Source of the DNA: a bacterium
Lineage (GTDB): Bacteria; Desulfobacterota; DSWW01
Direction: 5' to 3'
NCBI GenBank assembly: GCA_028277985.1
Contig: JANQFG010000109.1
Coordinates: 19,676-83,675, forward strand
Length of the DNA: 64,000 nucleotides
Made by a program: the position numbers and the translations under genes. Shown here piece after piece: positions 33,577 to 42,526 of this stretch; within the stretch, counting starts at the first letter, position 1; every line of letters starts with the position of its first letter. The notes under the pieces are model-generated. The model was not told where the DNA came from. It made no database searches and was given only the letters and a program-made list of their open reading frames with translations.

Positions 33577-34182
33577 TCAGGGCAACACCACCCCTTCCGC
33601 TCTCAAGCGTCTCGTCAATTGCACGCTGTTCTCGAAACAGACCGCACGCATCCCCAGGTCTTCGGCGGCCCTTGCGTAGGCGGGTATATCATCGAAATAG
33701 AGAATTTCGTCCGGGGAGGCCTTGGCCATGGACAATGCCTTCTCATAGATCAAGGGGTTTGGTTTCTGGCAACCCAGTTCGTAGGAAAGCGCGTAGTCGT
33801 CAAAGAGGCTCAGCACAGGGTATTTGTTTCTACAGTGCTCGAAGTGCCATTCGTTCGTGTTGGAGAGGAGGACGAGCCCGTACTTGCCCTTGAGCGATCG
33901 GATGAGCTCTTCCATGCCCTCCACAGGCCCGAAGATATCCGACCAGGTCTCGCGAATCACCTCCATGGGCAGATCCAGTCCGAGTCGATTCGCACATTTC
34001 TCGCCGAATTCGGAGGAAGAAATTCGACCGGACTCGTAATCCTGCACGAGCCCCGAGGTAAACATGGAATCGTAGATCTCTTGCGGCGACCACGAACACA
34101 TTCCAGCCAGCCCTCGGCAGGCGTGCATGTGGTCGAATCGAAGGAGGACGTTACCCAGGTCGCTGATGAGGGTACGAATCAT
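33577..34182 (-). CDS. HAD-superfamily hydrolase (YihX-like)
   Basis: A 201-residue HAD phosphatase with motif I LISDLGNVLLRFD, motif II VLLSNTNEWH, motif III lysine in LGCQKPNPLIYEKAL and motif IV YFDDIPAYARAA. The FDD(I/N)xxN-type motif IV and FD after motif I place it near the YihX alpha-D-glucose-1-phosphate phosphatase group. No ribosome-binding site is obvious before ATG 34182, which comes only 19 bases after the terminator of the DUF1329 gene, so its promoter or translation signal is unclear. Substrate probably a phosphosugar; not proven. Confidence 0.85.
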   Translation of the reverse strand: MIRTLISDLGNVLLRFDHMHACRGLAGMCSWSPQEIYDSMFTSGLVQDYESGRISSSEFGEKCANRLGLDLPMEVIRETWSDIFGPVEGMEELIRSLKGKYGLVLLSNTNEWHFEHCRNKYPVLSLFDDYALSYELGCQKPNPLIYEKALSMAKASPDEILYFDDIPAYARAAEDLGMRAVCFENSVQLTRRLRAEGVVLP

Positions 34183-34200
34183 GAAAAGGTGTTTCTGTGC

Positions 34201-34237
34201 AAAAAGAGATGGGTCGGCATGGTTGCCGACCCATCTC
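34201..34237 (-). terminator. Strong intrinsic terminator after the DUF1329 gene
   Basis: On the minus strand a 13-pair perfect stem (34237-34225 with 34218-34206, six-base loop) is followed immediately by TTTTT (34205-34201). It is the best terminator in the window, 31 bases past the DUF1329 stop at 34268. Confidence 0.92.
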
Positions 34238-34267
34238 GAGTTCGGTCTATTGAATGCAACTCGTTCG

Positions 34268-35572
34268 CTACTTGCAGAGCTTCTGGAAGCCGCCCAGGGA
34301 GAAATCGTTCCTGTCGTGCTGCGCCAGATAGCGTGTGGAGTTCTTCGGGTGGATCAGCACGATGACGCAGCCGTGTTCGCTTCGATCGTCAAAGGCCATC
34401 ATGTTCCCCAATCCCGAAGTCTGGTAGCTCTTGTCACCCGACTCGAGCACGTCCAAGCATTGCCACTCGGTTTTCCAATACGAATTTGAGCGGTCCGTGA
34501 TGACCTTGTAAGTGGGGGTGAATACGCCTGCATCTACCCAGAGAAGCTGTGGCCCGTAATTGTAGTACTTGTCCTTCGCCTCGCACTCGAGGATGTAGGT
34601 GGGCCTCTTCACGTAGATCAGGCCCTGTGGCCACCAGGGTGCACCCTGCCACCCTTCCGTCTCGAAACCATACGGAATGTTGCGTCCCTCGGGTACGCTG
34701 TACCATTCGCCTACATCGTTCTTAGAGAGTTTGATGGGAGGCCCAGGGAAGAACGGAACGTACTGGTCCGCCTTCTTGACCAGTTTCCACGTGAAGGCGT
34801 TGATCTTGCCTCCATAGCCCCACGCGTCATCCACACAGAAATCAGAGCCCAGGAATGCATCGGACCTGTTCGCAGGGCTCATCCGCCGGACTCGCCGGAT
34901 CGCCGGCACGTAAGCGAACGTGCTGTCCAGCCTGTCGTTCCGATACCTCCAGAGCAGGATGTTGGTTCCCTTGATGTCGAAGGGCGCCAGGGCGATAATG
35001 AGCGAGTGCATCTCCACCTGCTCAGGGTTTGACTCCTCCCGGGCGGGGGGATAGCCGTCCAGGCAGTAGGTCCAGTAATCCATCTTGGTCTCGCGCTCAA
35101 AGCCCGTTTTCCGGCCCACCCATTTCACCTGAAAGTCAACCTGGATGGGGCCGACCGCGTAAGAATAGTAGTGCTTGTTGTACATGATCTTGGCGCCCAC
35201 CTTCGGGTCCTCGAGGTCGAGTTCCGGGAAGGGCATGCCGTCCACGAATTCGGGGAGCTTTCCGGTTTTGACGTCAACGAGGAGACCATCGGCGTCCACG
35301 TCGTACTTGCCCTTGTTGCTCTCCCAGTACTTCTTTGCAGGCGGCGGCAGATAATCGTCCGGGTTGTATGGCACCTCACCGATCGTGATCGTCCCGTCAC
35401 CCTTCTTGACCCAATTCAAGACTGGATCCGGGATCATTCCTTCGATCTCCTGAAAGTTGGTCTTGTCGATCACCGTGCCTACAGCCAGGTCTGCATAGGC
35501 ACAGGGATTCGATACTGAGAAGAGGATAAGGACTGTCAGGAAGGCAACTGCCAGAGGTGTGCGTCCTCTCAT
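34268..35572 (-). CDS. DUF1329 family outer-membrane lipoprotein-sorting-like protein
   Basis: A 434-residue protein from ATG 35572, with AGGAGG seven bases upstream. A signal peptide covers about residues 1-27 (FLTVLILFSVSNPCAYADL). Downstream features typical of DUF1329 proteins are the opening DLAVGTVIDKTNFQEIEGMIP, the KWVGRKTG and MDYWTYCLDGYPP segments, the VRRMSPANRSDAFLGSDFCVDD block and WKTEWQCLD near the C-terminus. These beta-rich periplasmic proteins occur near hydrophobic-compound degradation and RND-type transport genes. Function is not established. It forms a single-gene unit. Confidence 0.87.
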   Translation of the reverse strand: MRGRTPLAVAFLTVLILFSVSNPCAYADLAVGTVIDKTNFQEIEGMIPDPVLNWVKKGDGTITIGEVPYNPDDYLPPPAKKYWESNKGKYDVDADGLLVDVKTGKLPEFVDGMPFPELDLEDPKVGAKIMYNKHYYSYAVGPIQVDFQVKWVGRKTGFERETKMDYWTYCLDGYPPAREESNPEQVEMHSLIIALAPFDIKGTNILLWRYRNDRLDSTFAYVPAIRRVRRMSPANRSDAFLGSDFCVDDAWGYGGKINAFTWKLVKKADQYVPFFPGPPIKLSKNDVGEWYSVPEGRNIPYGFETEGWQGAPWWPQGLIYVKRPTYILECEAKDKYYNYGPQLLWVDAGVFTPTYKVITDRSNSYWKTEWQCLDVLESGDKSYQTSGLGNMMAFDDRSEHGCVIVLIHPKNSTRYLAQHDRNDFSLGGFQKLCK

Positions 35573-35640
35573 CTTTTGTCCTCCTTTCGCTTGTCCGTGT
35601 GTGAGTCTGCTGCTGCACGATTCGTTATTCTGTTGCAAAC

Positions 35641-35669
35641 ATAATGTATCTTGCGGACCGATGCAACAA
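35641..35669 (-). promoter_or_regulatory. Possible sigma-70 promoter for the DUF1329 gene
   Basis: TTGTTG (35669-35664), 17 bases and CATTAT (35646-35641) on the minus strand, about 70 bases before the start. A palindrome CAACGCGTTG at 35687-35696 lies just upstream and could be an activator site. Confidence 0.35.
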
Positions 35670-35899
35670 AAAAAATTACTCAAAAACAACGCGTTGCGTC
35701 ATCTCGCGTTCCATCTGTTTTTACGCCTGGAATACGGAAGATTATACGACCCATAAGTCCTCAACCAATCCTTGCGAAGACGGCTCATCTACCGCGCCGG
35801 GAAGGGACAAATCGGTCCGCCAGGAAAAGAACCTTCAGAACGAGACCGTGTGACTTGCTGGGCCGAAGGCTGCCGGAGTCTAGGACCGTCGAATGTGGC

Positions 35900-37300
35900 T
35901 CAGCTGCGTTTCTCCATGAAAATCCTCCGCTCTCGAAGGGCCAACAGAGCCTCGACGGAGCGGGACATGGATCCGAAGGCTGCCACACCACGGTCGTGGA
36001 AATCCAGCAGATGCTGGTCCGTAAAGGGGCCGTAGAGGCAAAAGACGACCAGCGGCTTTTCGGACTGCCGGTTCTTCGTGGAAATGATGTTCACGAGCCT
36101 GCTCGAGACCCCTTCCGGTGCGAAGAACGCCACCACCAGGATCGCATCCACCTCCGGAGAACGTATGAGGATGTCCAGGGCCTCCTCGTACGTTTCGTCC
36201 GTGCAGGCGGCGGTGAGATCCACCGGATTCTGAGGCGATGCGAAGGGCAAGAGCACGGCTCGTAGACGTTCCACCGTATCCTGGCTCAACTCGGCCACTC
36301 GCAGACCTACGGGACCGGTCAGGGAATCCAGTGAGTCGACGGCCATCACCCCGTAACCACCTGCCGGTGTGATTACGGCGACCCGATCCCCCTCCATGGG
36401 GGGGCAGAGGGACAGGACTTTGCAGAAATCGCAGAACTGCTGGTCGTCCCGAACGTGATGGACACCAAATTGTCGCCACGTGCTCCCGGCCACGCGACCA
36501 CTGCCCGCCAGGGCTCCGGTGTGGGAAGACACTGCGTGCGCGCCCGCGGGTGTTCGCCCGCCCTTGAGCACGACAACCGGCTTGCGGGCGCTGATCCTAT
36601 CGAGATTTTGCAGGAACTCGCGGGCGTGGGAAAAATCCTCGAGGTAGAAACCCAATACGCGGGTCCCTTCGTCCTCGGCAAACCATTCGGCCAGTTCGAT
36701 TTCGTCCACGTCGCACTTGTTCCCGAGCCCCACGAAGGCACGAAGACCGAACCCTGATGAGGAAGCGTATCCGAGAGCCTCAACCCCTACCGAACCGGAT
36801 TGAGAAACAACCGCGATCGAGCCTCCCGGCAGCAGGGAGCGGTCCCCGTGCTCCACGAAGATGGTGTCGAGTCCGGTGTGGGGCACGAAGATCCCCAAGG
36901 TGTTCGGGCCGAGAATGCGTGCACCCTTCTCTCTTGCCAGCGAGACCAACCGTTGTTCCGCTTCCGTCCCTGCCGGGCCGGTTTCGCTGAAGCCGGACGC
37001 CACGATGACAGCCGCCTTGACGCCTGCCTGCACCGCGTCCCGCAAGGCCTCTTCGCAATGCTTCGTTCCCACCGCGAGCACGGCCAGGTCCGGGGTTTCG
37101 GGAAGAGTCCCGGCGGTTCTGTGAACGGGAAGCCCGTCTACTGAATCGAGGCTGGGATGAATCGCGAAAAGCGGCCGGCCGTATCTTCGCAACAAGGTGA
37201 AGATGCGGCCTCCAGGCTTGTCGCTGTCGTCCGTTGCTCCGTAGACAACGATGGAACGAGGCGAGAAGAAGGATCGCAGGGAGGATCGGTCGGTGGTCAT
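35900..37300 (-). CDS. ADP-forming acyl-CoA synthetase-like alpha chain (CoA-binding and succinyl-CoA ligase-like domains)
   Basis: A 466-residue protein from ATG 37300; the frame stays open far upstream but only as the antisense of the next gene. The CoA-binding domain begins SLRSFFSPRSIVVYGATDDSDKPGG and is followed by the ILGPNTLGIF and IAVVSQSGSVG strands. SSHTGALAGS contains the histidine expected to be phosphorylated. These match the alpha subunit of NDP-forming acyl-CoA synthetases. No ATP-grasp beta subunit is fused or adjacent, which is unusual. It diverges from an acyl-CoA dehydrogenase gene with a 171-base gap. Confidence 0.85.
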   Translation of the reverse strand: MTTDRSSLRSFFSPRSIVVYGATDDSDKPGGRIFTLLRRYGRPLFAIHPSLDSVDGLPVHRTAGTLPETPDLAVLAVGTKHCEEALRDAVQAGVKAAVIVASGFSETGPAGTEAEQRLVSLAREKGARILGPNTLGIFVPHTGLDTIFVEHGDRSLLPGGSIAVVSQSGSVGVEALGYASSSGFGLRAFVGLGNKCDVDEIELAEWFAEDEGTRVLGFYLEDFSHAREFLQNLDRISARKPVVVLKGGRTPAGAHAVSSHTGALAGSGRVAGSTWRQFGVHHVRDDQQFCDFCKVLSLCPPMEGDRVAVITPAGGYGVMAVDSLDSLTGPVGLRVAELSQDTVERLRAVLLPFASPQNPVDLTAACTDETYEEALDILIRSPEVDAILVVAFFAPEGVSSRLVNIISTKNRQSEKPLVVFCLYGPFTDQHLLDFHDRGVAAFGSMSRSVEALLALRERRIFMEKRS

Positions 37301-37385
37301 GGTTGTCTTTGTCCTTGCTGGCTTCCTGAATGCCCTGGTGATTGCCGAGTCTACATGATCTCCCCACCCTTTTCCACAAATCGAC

Positions 37386-37414
37386 TTGACCCGGAAAGGG
37401 ATACGGAATATGTC
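37386..37414 (+). promoter_or_regulatory. Sigma-70-like promoter of the acyl-CoA dehydrogenase unit
   Basis: TTGACC (37386-37391), 17 bases and TATGTC (37409-37414), about 50 bases before ATG 37472. Confidence 0.45.
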
Positions 37415-37471
37415 TACCTTGGCAGCAAGAGTGATTTCCCCATTTTCTTCCGTTTCGAGGAGGATCGAAGA

Positions 37472-38692
37472 ATGGACTTCCGACTCAATCGAAAGCAGGA
37501 GGCATTCCGAAAGAAATTCGTGGCCTGGCTTGCAGAGAATCTCCCTCCGGACTGGGACCCTTCCCGTTTCCGGAACTACGACGGTCCGGAGGCCTGGGCG
37601 CGTGCTTACCGTGACTTTCAGAAGCGTCTCTTCGAAGCCGGCTACGCTTCCATGCACTATCCGAAGGAGTACGGAGGACAGGGCAAGACCCTGATGGAAG
37701 AGGTGATCGTCATGCAGACCCTCGCATCCACCTGCATGGAATTGCGAGTCCCGGGAATCATCATGCACGGCATGGCCGCCCCGACGATCCTTCACTGCGG
37801 AAACGAAGAGCAGAAACGCAAGTTCCTGCCGAAGATCATCGACGGGACCCAAATTTGGTGCCAGGGCTTCAGTGAACCGAATGCAGGCTCCGACGTGGCC
37901 AACGTGTCTACCCGGGCAGTGAGAGAAGACGGCTACTACATCCTCAACGGACAGAAGGTCTGGACCAGCTTCGCGCATTTGTCGGATTATTGCATCCTGC
38001 TCGTCCGAACCGATCCGAACGTACCGAAGCACAAAGGACTGAGCTATCTGCTTCTCGACATGAAACTGCCGGGGGTGGAGATCAGGCCCACCACCCAGAT
38101 CACCGGCGGGGCCGAATTCAATGAACTCTTTTTTGACGACGTCCGTGTTCCCGTCGAAATGCTGGTGGGTCAGGAGGGTCAGGGCTGGATGATCGCCATC
38201 ACGACGCTCATGTTCGAGCGTGTGCTGGGGGACGCCGTTATGGGCGCGGCGTATGAAAGGAACATCGGAAAGATGCTGGCACTGGCAAAGGAGACAAAGC
38301 GTTCCGGGAGACCGGTAATCGAGGATCCCATCTTTCGGCAGCAGCTGGCGCAGGGGTACATCGAAGTCATGGCCCTGAAGTACCATGGACTGCGCAACCT
38401 GAGCACCCAGGTCCAGGGGGGAATCCCCGGCCCCGAGGGGTCCATAGGCAAGCTCCTCTGGAGCGAGCCGAATCAGCGCATCTTCGAGAATGCGATGGGA
38501 ATGCTGGGCCCCCAAAGCCAGATCATGTCGGGGTCCCCGTGGTCGGTTCACGACGGATTCTGGCAGTACGGGTTCCTTAGATCCAAGGGCAATACGATCG
38601 AAGCAGGAACCTCGGAGGTGCAGCGGAACATCATCGGCGAGCGCTGCCTGGACCTTCCGAAGGACGTCAGCCGCGCCGCAAGGCAGAAATAG
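37472..38692 (+). CDS. Acyl-CoA dehydrogenase, large-subunit type
   Basis: A 406-residue flavoenzyme from ATG 37472 with AGGAGG eight bases upstream. The FSEPNAGSD motif contacts FAD and acyl chain; SKGNTIEAGTSEVQRNIIGERCLDLPK is the usual C-terminal FAD- and substrate-site block. It oxidises an acyl-CoA to the enoyl-CoA, electrons going to ETF. It is followed after 34 bases by a second, smaller acyl-CoA dehydrogenase, and a large/small pair of this kind often forms an alpha2beta2 heterotetramer, as in the side-chain degradation of sterols and bile acids. Substrate not known. Confidence 0.92.
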   Translation: MDFRLNRKQEAFRKKFVAWLAENLPPDWDPSRFRNYDGPEAWARAYRDFQKRLFEAGYASMHYPKEYGGQGKTLMEEVIVMQTLASTCMELRVPGIIMHGMAAPTILHCGNEEQKRKFLPKIIDGTQIWCQGFSEPNAGSDVANVSTRAVREDGYYILNGQKVWTSFAHLSDYCILLVRTDPNVPKHKGLSYLLLDMKLPGVEIRPTTQITGGAEFNELFFDDVRVPVEMLVGQEGQGWMIAITTLMFERVLGDAVMGAAYERNIGKMLALAKETKRSGRPVIEDPIFRQQLAQGYIEVMALKYHGLRNLSTQVQGGIPGPEGSIGKLLWSEPNQRIFENAMGMLGPQSQIMSGSPWSVHDGFWQYGFLRSKGNTIEAGTSEVQRNIIGERCLDLPKDVSRAARQK

Positions 38693-38726
38693 AGGGGCTG
38701 CGGCCCCTTGGAGTGGAGAAGAGACC

Positions 38727-39869
38727 ATGGATATCAGACTGAACGAAGATCAGTTCGAGATCGCGAGACATGCCAGAAGATTCTGCGAGAACGAATCGTC
38801 CATAGAATACGTCCGAAAGATGTTCGAGGACGACAGGGGTTTTAAGGACGAGGTCTGGGCCAAGATGGCCGAGATGGGCTGGATGGGTATGCGGATTCCC
38901 GAATCCTGTGACGGGATCGGACTGGGCCTGCTCGATCTGGCACTGGTCCTGGAGGAGATGGGCCGTGGTGTAACGCCCGGACCGTTCTTCTCGACCGTCC
39001 TTCTCGCCGCAGAGATTCTCATGGCGGCCGGGAGCGACGAGCAGAAGGCGCAATACCTCCCCCGCATCGCGGCAGGTGAGATCAGAGGAACCCTGGCCCT
39101 CCACGAACCGGAGAGCGGGGCCGATCTCGGCTACATCCAGATGGAGGCTGACGAAGAGGGAGAAGCGTACATACTGAACGGAACCAAGATTGCCGTTCCG
39201 GACGCACACGTAGCAGATTTCCTCGTGTGCGCGGCCCGAACCCGAAAAGGAAGACAACCTGGCCGGGGTATCACCCTCTTTCTCGTCGACACGGGTTCGC
39301 AGGCGCTCTCCATTTCAAGACTGCCGACCATGGATGGGACACGAAAGCTCTGTTCCGTCGAGTTCGACCGGATGAGGGTCGGCCGGGACGCCGTTCTCGG
39401 GGAGCCCCACAAAGGGTGGAAGCCGCTTCTCCGGGCCCTGCAGGTCGCCCAGGTCGGCCTGTGCGCCGAGTGTGTGGGTGGAGCGCAACGGGCCATGGAG
39501 ATCGCGACGGAGTACGCCAAGGTGCGCATCCAGTTCGACCAACCGATCGGTGCCTTTCAGTCGATCAAGCACCGCTGTGCACAGATGTACGTCGAGGCCG
39601 AGACAGCGCGCTCGATTCTCTACTGGGCGGCCTGGGCCCAGGACCATGGCAAGCCGAAAGAGGCGGCCCTGGCCTCATCGGTTGCCAAGTCCTTCTGTTC
39701 GGAAGTCTTTCGCAACTGCTCTACGAGCGCGATACAGGTGCTCGGGGGTACCGGCTTCTCCTGGGAGCACGACATCCACCTCTATCTCAAGCGGGCCAAA
39801 GCGAACGAGATCGCCCTGGGGGATCCTGTCTATCACCGCGAACAGGTCGTTCGGCTCCTGGAGGGTTGA
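38727..39869 (+). CDS. Acyl-CoA dehydrogenase, small-subunit type
   Basis: A 380-residue relative from ATG 38727. It has LALHEPESGADLGYIQM at the FSE(P)-type position with an altered active-site loop, then VRIQFDQPIGAFQSIKHRCAQMYVEAE and VLGGTGFSWEHDIHLYLKRAK, features of the less-conserved partner in heteromeric acyl-CoA dehydrogenases. The C-terminal EAG-type glutamate of the large partner has no clear equivalent here. The gene pair probably encodes one enzyme; the division of labour is inferred from family precedent. Confidence 0.9.
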   Translation: MDIRLNEDQFEIARHARRFCENESSIEYVRKMFEDDRGFKDEVWAKMAEMGWMGMRIPESCDGIGLGLLDLALVLEEMGRGVTPGPFFSTVLLAAEILMAAGSDEQKAQYLPRIAAGEIRGTLALHEPESGADLGYIQMEADEEGEAYILNGTKIAVPDAHVADFLVCAARTRKGRQPGRGITLFLVDTGSQALSISRLPTMDGTRKLCSVEFDRMRVGRDAVLGEPHKGWKPLLRALQVAQVGLCAECVGGAQRAMEIATEYAKVRIQFDQPIGAFQSIKHRCAQMYVEAETARSILYWAAWAQDHGKPKEAALASSVAKSFCSEVFRNCSTSAIQVLGGTGFSWEHDIHLYLKRAKANEIALGDPVYHREQVVRLLEG

Positions 39870-40094
39870 TCCCCTTACGGGCAGGTGCTCACCGGGTAAG
39901 CCGCCGCAGGCAGGGACCTGCTGCCGAACTCTACGGTGAAGCTTCCAACCGCTTCGATCGGCAGGCTCGTAGTGGTGTCCGGATGGACGCGGGGTCCTCC
40001 AACGGTACCCTTGCAGCAAGCCCGCCGGGCGGTGTAAATAAGGTACGACACCGAAGAGACCCATACGACTCCAACAGGAGCGAAGGAGGAAAAC

Positions 40095-41660
40095 GTGACG
40101 ACGGAGCAACCTAGGTCCAAGCCCCCGAACTTCCTCGAGATTCATGCAGGAAATCATCCCGACAAGCTGGCTGTTATCGGCATGGATCGGTCTCTTACCT
40201 ACGGACAACTCAGGGAACGGGCCAGGCGCTTGGCCAGGAGCCTCTACGCTCTGGGTGTCAGGCCGGGAGACCAGGTCGCCCTGATGACCTACAACAACCC
40301 GGTGCAGCCGGAGGTCTCGAACGCACTCCAATACCTCGAGGTCGGCCTTGTCATGGTGGGGTACCGGATGAAGCCGCGGGAGATCGAATACATCGTGGAC
40401 AACTCCGATTCCAGGGTATTGATCTTCTGGCACGAGTTTGCGGATCGAATCCTCCCCTACAAGGAGAACTACGCCAAAGTCCTGCCGGGTGGATTCATCT
40501 CCTTCGGCGGCCCGACGAACCCGGACGCCCAGGACTACGAAAGCCTCCACGACAATGCCCCGGACATGGACCTGGACGCGCTGCCGCCTGCCGCAGAGCC
40601 TGGCAGTTCCATGATCTACACCTCCGGTACGACAGGAAGGCCCAAGGGAGCGGCCCGGAAGACCGATTTCGTGGCGAAGCCCGGGGTCATGGATTTCATG
40701 TTCAGCGCCATCAGCAACCTCAAGATGAACCCGAACGAAGTTCATCTCGTGTGCTGCCCCCTCTACCACTCCGCCCCGACCCTGTTCAACATAATCTGTT
40801 TCCTTCTGGGCGGGACCTCGGTGCTGCAACCCCGGTTCGACGCTGTAGAATTTCTCGAATGGGTCGACAAACATCGGGTCACCTCCACCCACCTCGTCCC
40901 GACCATGGTCCGCCGACTGCTGGACGTCCCGGAATCCGTGACCGACCGCCTCGATCTGTCGAGTCTGCGCACCGTGATCTGTGGAGCCGCCCCCCTCTTC
41001 CCGGAGTACAAGCTCGCCTTTCTGGACCGATATGGGGACTGTCTCTACGAGTACTACGGATCCACCGAGGCGGGCATGAATACGCTCATCACCCCTGAGG
41101 AGATGCGGGAACGGCCGGCCAGTGTGGGCAGGCAGTTCACCGGCAACGAGCTCATCCTGTTCGACGAGATGGGAAACGAGGTTCCTGATGGAGAACGGGG
41201 GATACTCTACATCCACAACGGGATCATGATGGACGGCTACTACAAGAACGAAAAGGCGACCGAAGAGACGCGTCAGCAGAAGTACATCACCGTGGGCGAT
41301 GTTGCGATCCGGGACAAGGAGGGATACTACTTCATTGTAGACCGGGTCAAGGACATGATCATCCGGGGAGGGGTAAACGTCTATCCTGCAGAGGTCGAGG
41401 AGGTTCTCGTTTCCATGGCCGGAATCGCCGACGCGGCCGTGGTGGGCATCCAGGATCAGGAGTTCGGGGAAGCAGTGGCCGCCTTCCTGGTCTACGACGA
41501 GGGCGTGTCGGTTTCGGAAGAGGACGTGAAGACCTACTGCGCCGATCAGATGGAGAACCACAAGATCCCGGTTGCGATCTTTCCGATCGATGAGATTCCA
41601 AGGACGCCGACCGGAAAGATCCTCAAGAGAGAGCTCAGGGAAAAACTGAAGGAAGAATGA
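40095..41660 (+). CDS. AMP-forming acyl-CoA synthetase
   Basis: A 521-residue adenylating enzyme, GTG start with AAGGAGG. The phosphate loop SSMIYTSGTTGRPKGAARK, the YYGSTEAGMNT motif, the GDVAIRDKEGYYFIVDRVKDMIIRGGVNVYPAEVEEVL hinge block and PRTPTGKILKRELR with its catalytic lysine are complete, so an active ligase is expected. It makes a CoA thioester using ATP. Transcribed with the acetoacetate-decarboxylase-fold gene (22-base gap) and 225 bases after the acyl-CoA dehydrogenase pair; likely feeds that pathway. Confidence 0.93.
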   Translation: MTTEQPRSKPPNFLEIHAGNHPDKLAVIGMDRSLTYGQLRERARRLARSLYALGVRPGDQVALMTYNNPVQPEVSNALQYLEVGLVMVGYRMKPREIEYIVDNSDSRVLIFWHEFADRILPYKENYAKVLPGGFISFGGPTNPDAQDYESLHDNAPDMDLDALPPAAEPGSSMIYTSGTTGRPKGAARKTDFVAKPGVMDFMFSAISNLKMNPNEVHLVCCPLYHSAPTLFNIICFLLGGTSVLQPRFDAVEFLEWVDKHRVTSTHLVPTMVRRLLDVPESVTDRLDLSSLRTVICGAAPLFPEYKLAFLDRYGDCLYEYYGSTEAGMNTLITPEEMRERPASVGRQFTGNELILFDEMGNEVPDGERGILYIHNGIMMDGYYKNEKATEETRQQKYITVGDVAIRDKEGYYFIVDRVKDMIIRGGVNVYPAEVEEVLVSMAGIADAAVVGIQDQEFGEAVAAFLVYDEGVSVSEEDVKTYCADQMENHKIPVAIFPIDEIPRTPTGKILKRELREKLKEE

Positions 41661-41682
41661 AGCAGAGGGAGGCAGCGCGATC

Positions 41683-42501
41683 ATGAGCAAAACAGCCGGA
41701 TTCGTTTTTGAGAAAGGGAAGCCCTACATCATGCCCGCCCATTTCGGCTCAGCCACCCAGGGCTGGGACGGCGAGAGGGCGCACTACGCCGACAACACGG
41801 CCCTCACGGTCATGTACGCCACCGATCCGGACAGGGTCTCGCGGCTGCTCCCACCCGGTTTCGTCGTGGCAGATCCGGCAGTCATTTCGGTCAGCTTCGT
41901 GATGTGCCGCGGCGTGGACTTCATGGCAGGCGGAGGATACAACCTCGTTGCCGTCAATGTGGCGGCCCGCTTCGAAGGAAAGAAGGACGCGGAGGCCGGG
42001 ACCTTTTCCCTGATCGTCTGGGAGAACGACTTCTTTCCCATCGTGCTGGGCAGAGAAGTGCTGGGCGTACCGAAGCTTTTCGGAGAGATCCCGGACATGT
42101 GGATGAGGGATGCGAGGAAGGGCTTCTCCGTATCCGAGTACGGGACCCTGCTGCTCGAGGGCGAGCTCTGGGATCTGAACCAACTCGATGACGAAGGGCT
42201 CAAGGGAGTGCAGGCCGAGGTGGACAGCCAACTCTGGATGGGCTGGAAGCATGTCCCGTCATGCGATCTGCGCGGCGCGGATGTAAGCGCTGCCACTGCC
42301 CTGCCGGCGAAGACCGAGATCAAGGAGGCGTGGATGGGACAGGGAAGGATCGCGTTCCATGAGACGATCTGGGAGCGGGCGCCCCTCTCCTACAGGGCTG
42401 TGAATGCCCTTGCCGAATTACCGGTGGAGCAGAGCCTCGGCGCTATCCTGACCCGGGGGTGGCAGGACCTCCTTATTGCCCAACAGCACTCCATGGAGTG
42501 A
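41683..42501 (+). CDS. Acetoacetate decarboxylase-fold protein
   Basis: A 272-residue member of the acetoacetate decarboxylase family. The signature GREVLGVPKLFGEIP is at residues 123-137, with K131 at the position of the Schiff-base lysine. The N-terminal GGGYNLVAVNVAARFEGK is also family-typical. Many relatives of this fold are not decarboxylases but aldolase-dehydratases or lactonase-like enzymes, so activity on acetoacetate should not be assumed. It follows an acyl-CoA synthetase and precedes an exported hydrolase-like lipoprotein (25-base gap), suggesting one operon. Confidence 0.85.
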   Translation: MSKTAGFVFEKGKPYIMPAHFGSATQGWDGERAHYADNTALTVMYATDPDRVSRLLPPGFVVADPAVISVSFVMCRGVDFMAGGGYNLVAVNVAARFEGKKDAEAGTFSLIVWENDFFPIVLGREVLGVPKLFGEIPDMWMRDARKGFSVSEYGTLLLEGELWDLNQLDDEGLKGVQAEVDSQLWMGWKHVPSCDLRGADVSAATALPAKTEIKEAWMGQGRIAFHETIWERAPLSYRAVNALAELPVEQSLGAILTRGWQDLLIAQQHSME

Positions 42502-42526
42502 CAGGAGTAAATCGAGGAGACCGACC

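Noticed and set aside
37301..38728. Long minus-strand open frame upstream of the ADP-forming synthetase
   Set aside because: It is the antisense of the acyl-CoA dehydrogenase gene and has no conserved domain; the real start is ATG 37300.
39675..41690. 671-codon minus-strand frame
   Set aside because: Antisense shadow of the acyl-CoA ligase, which carries all its family motifs on the plus strand.
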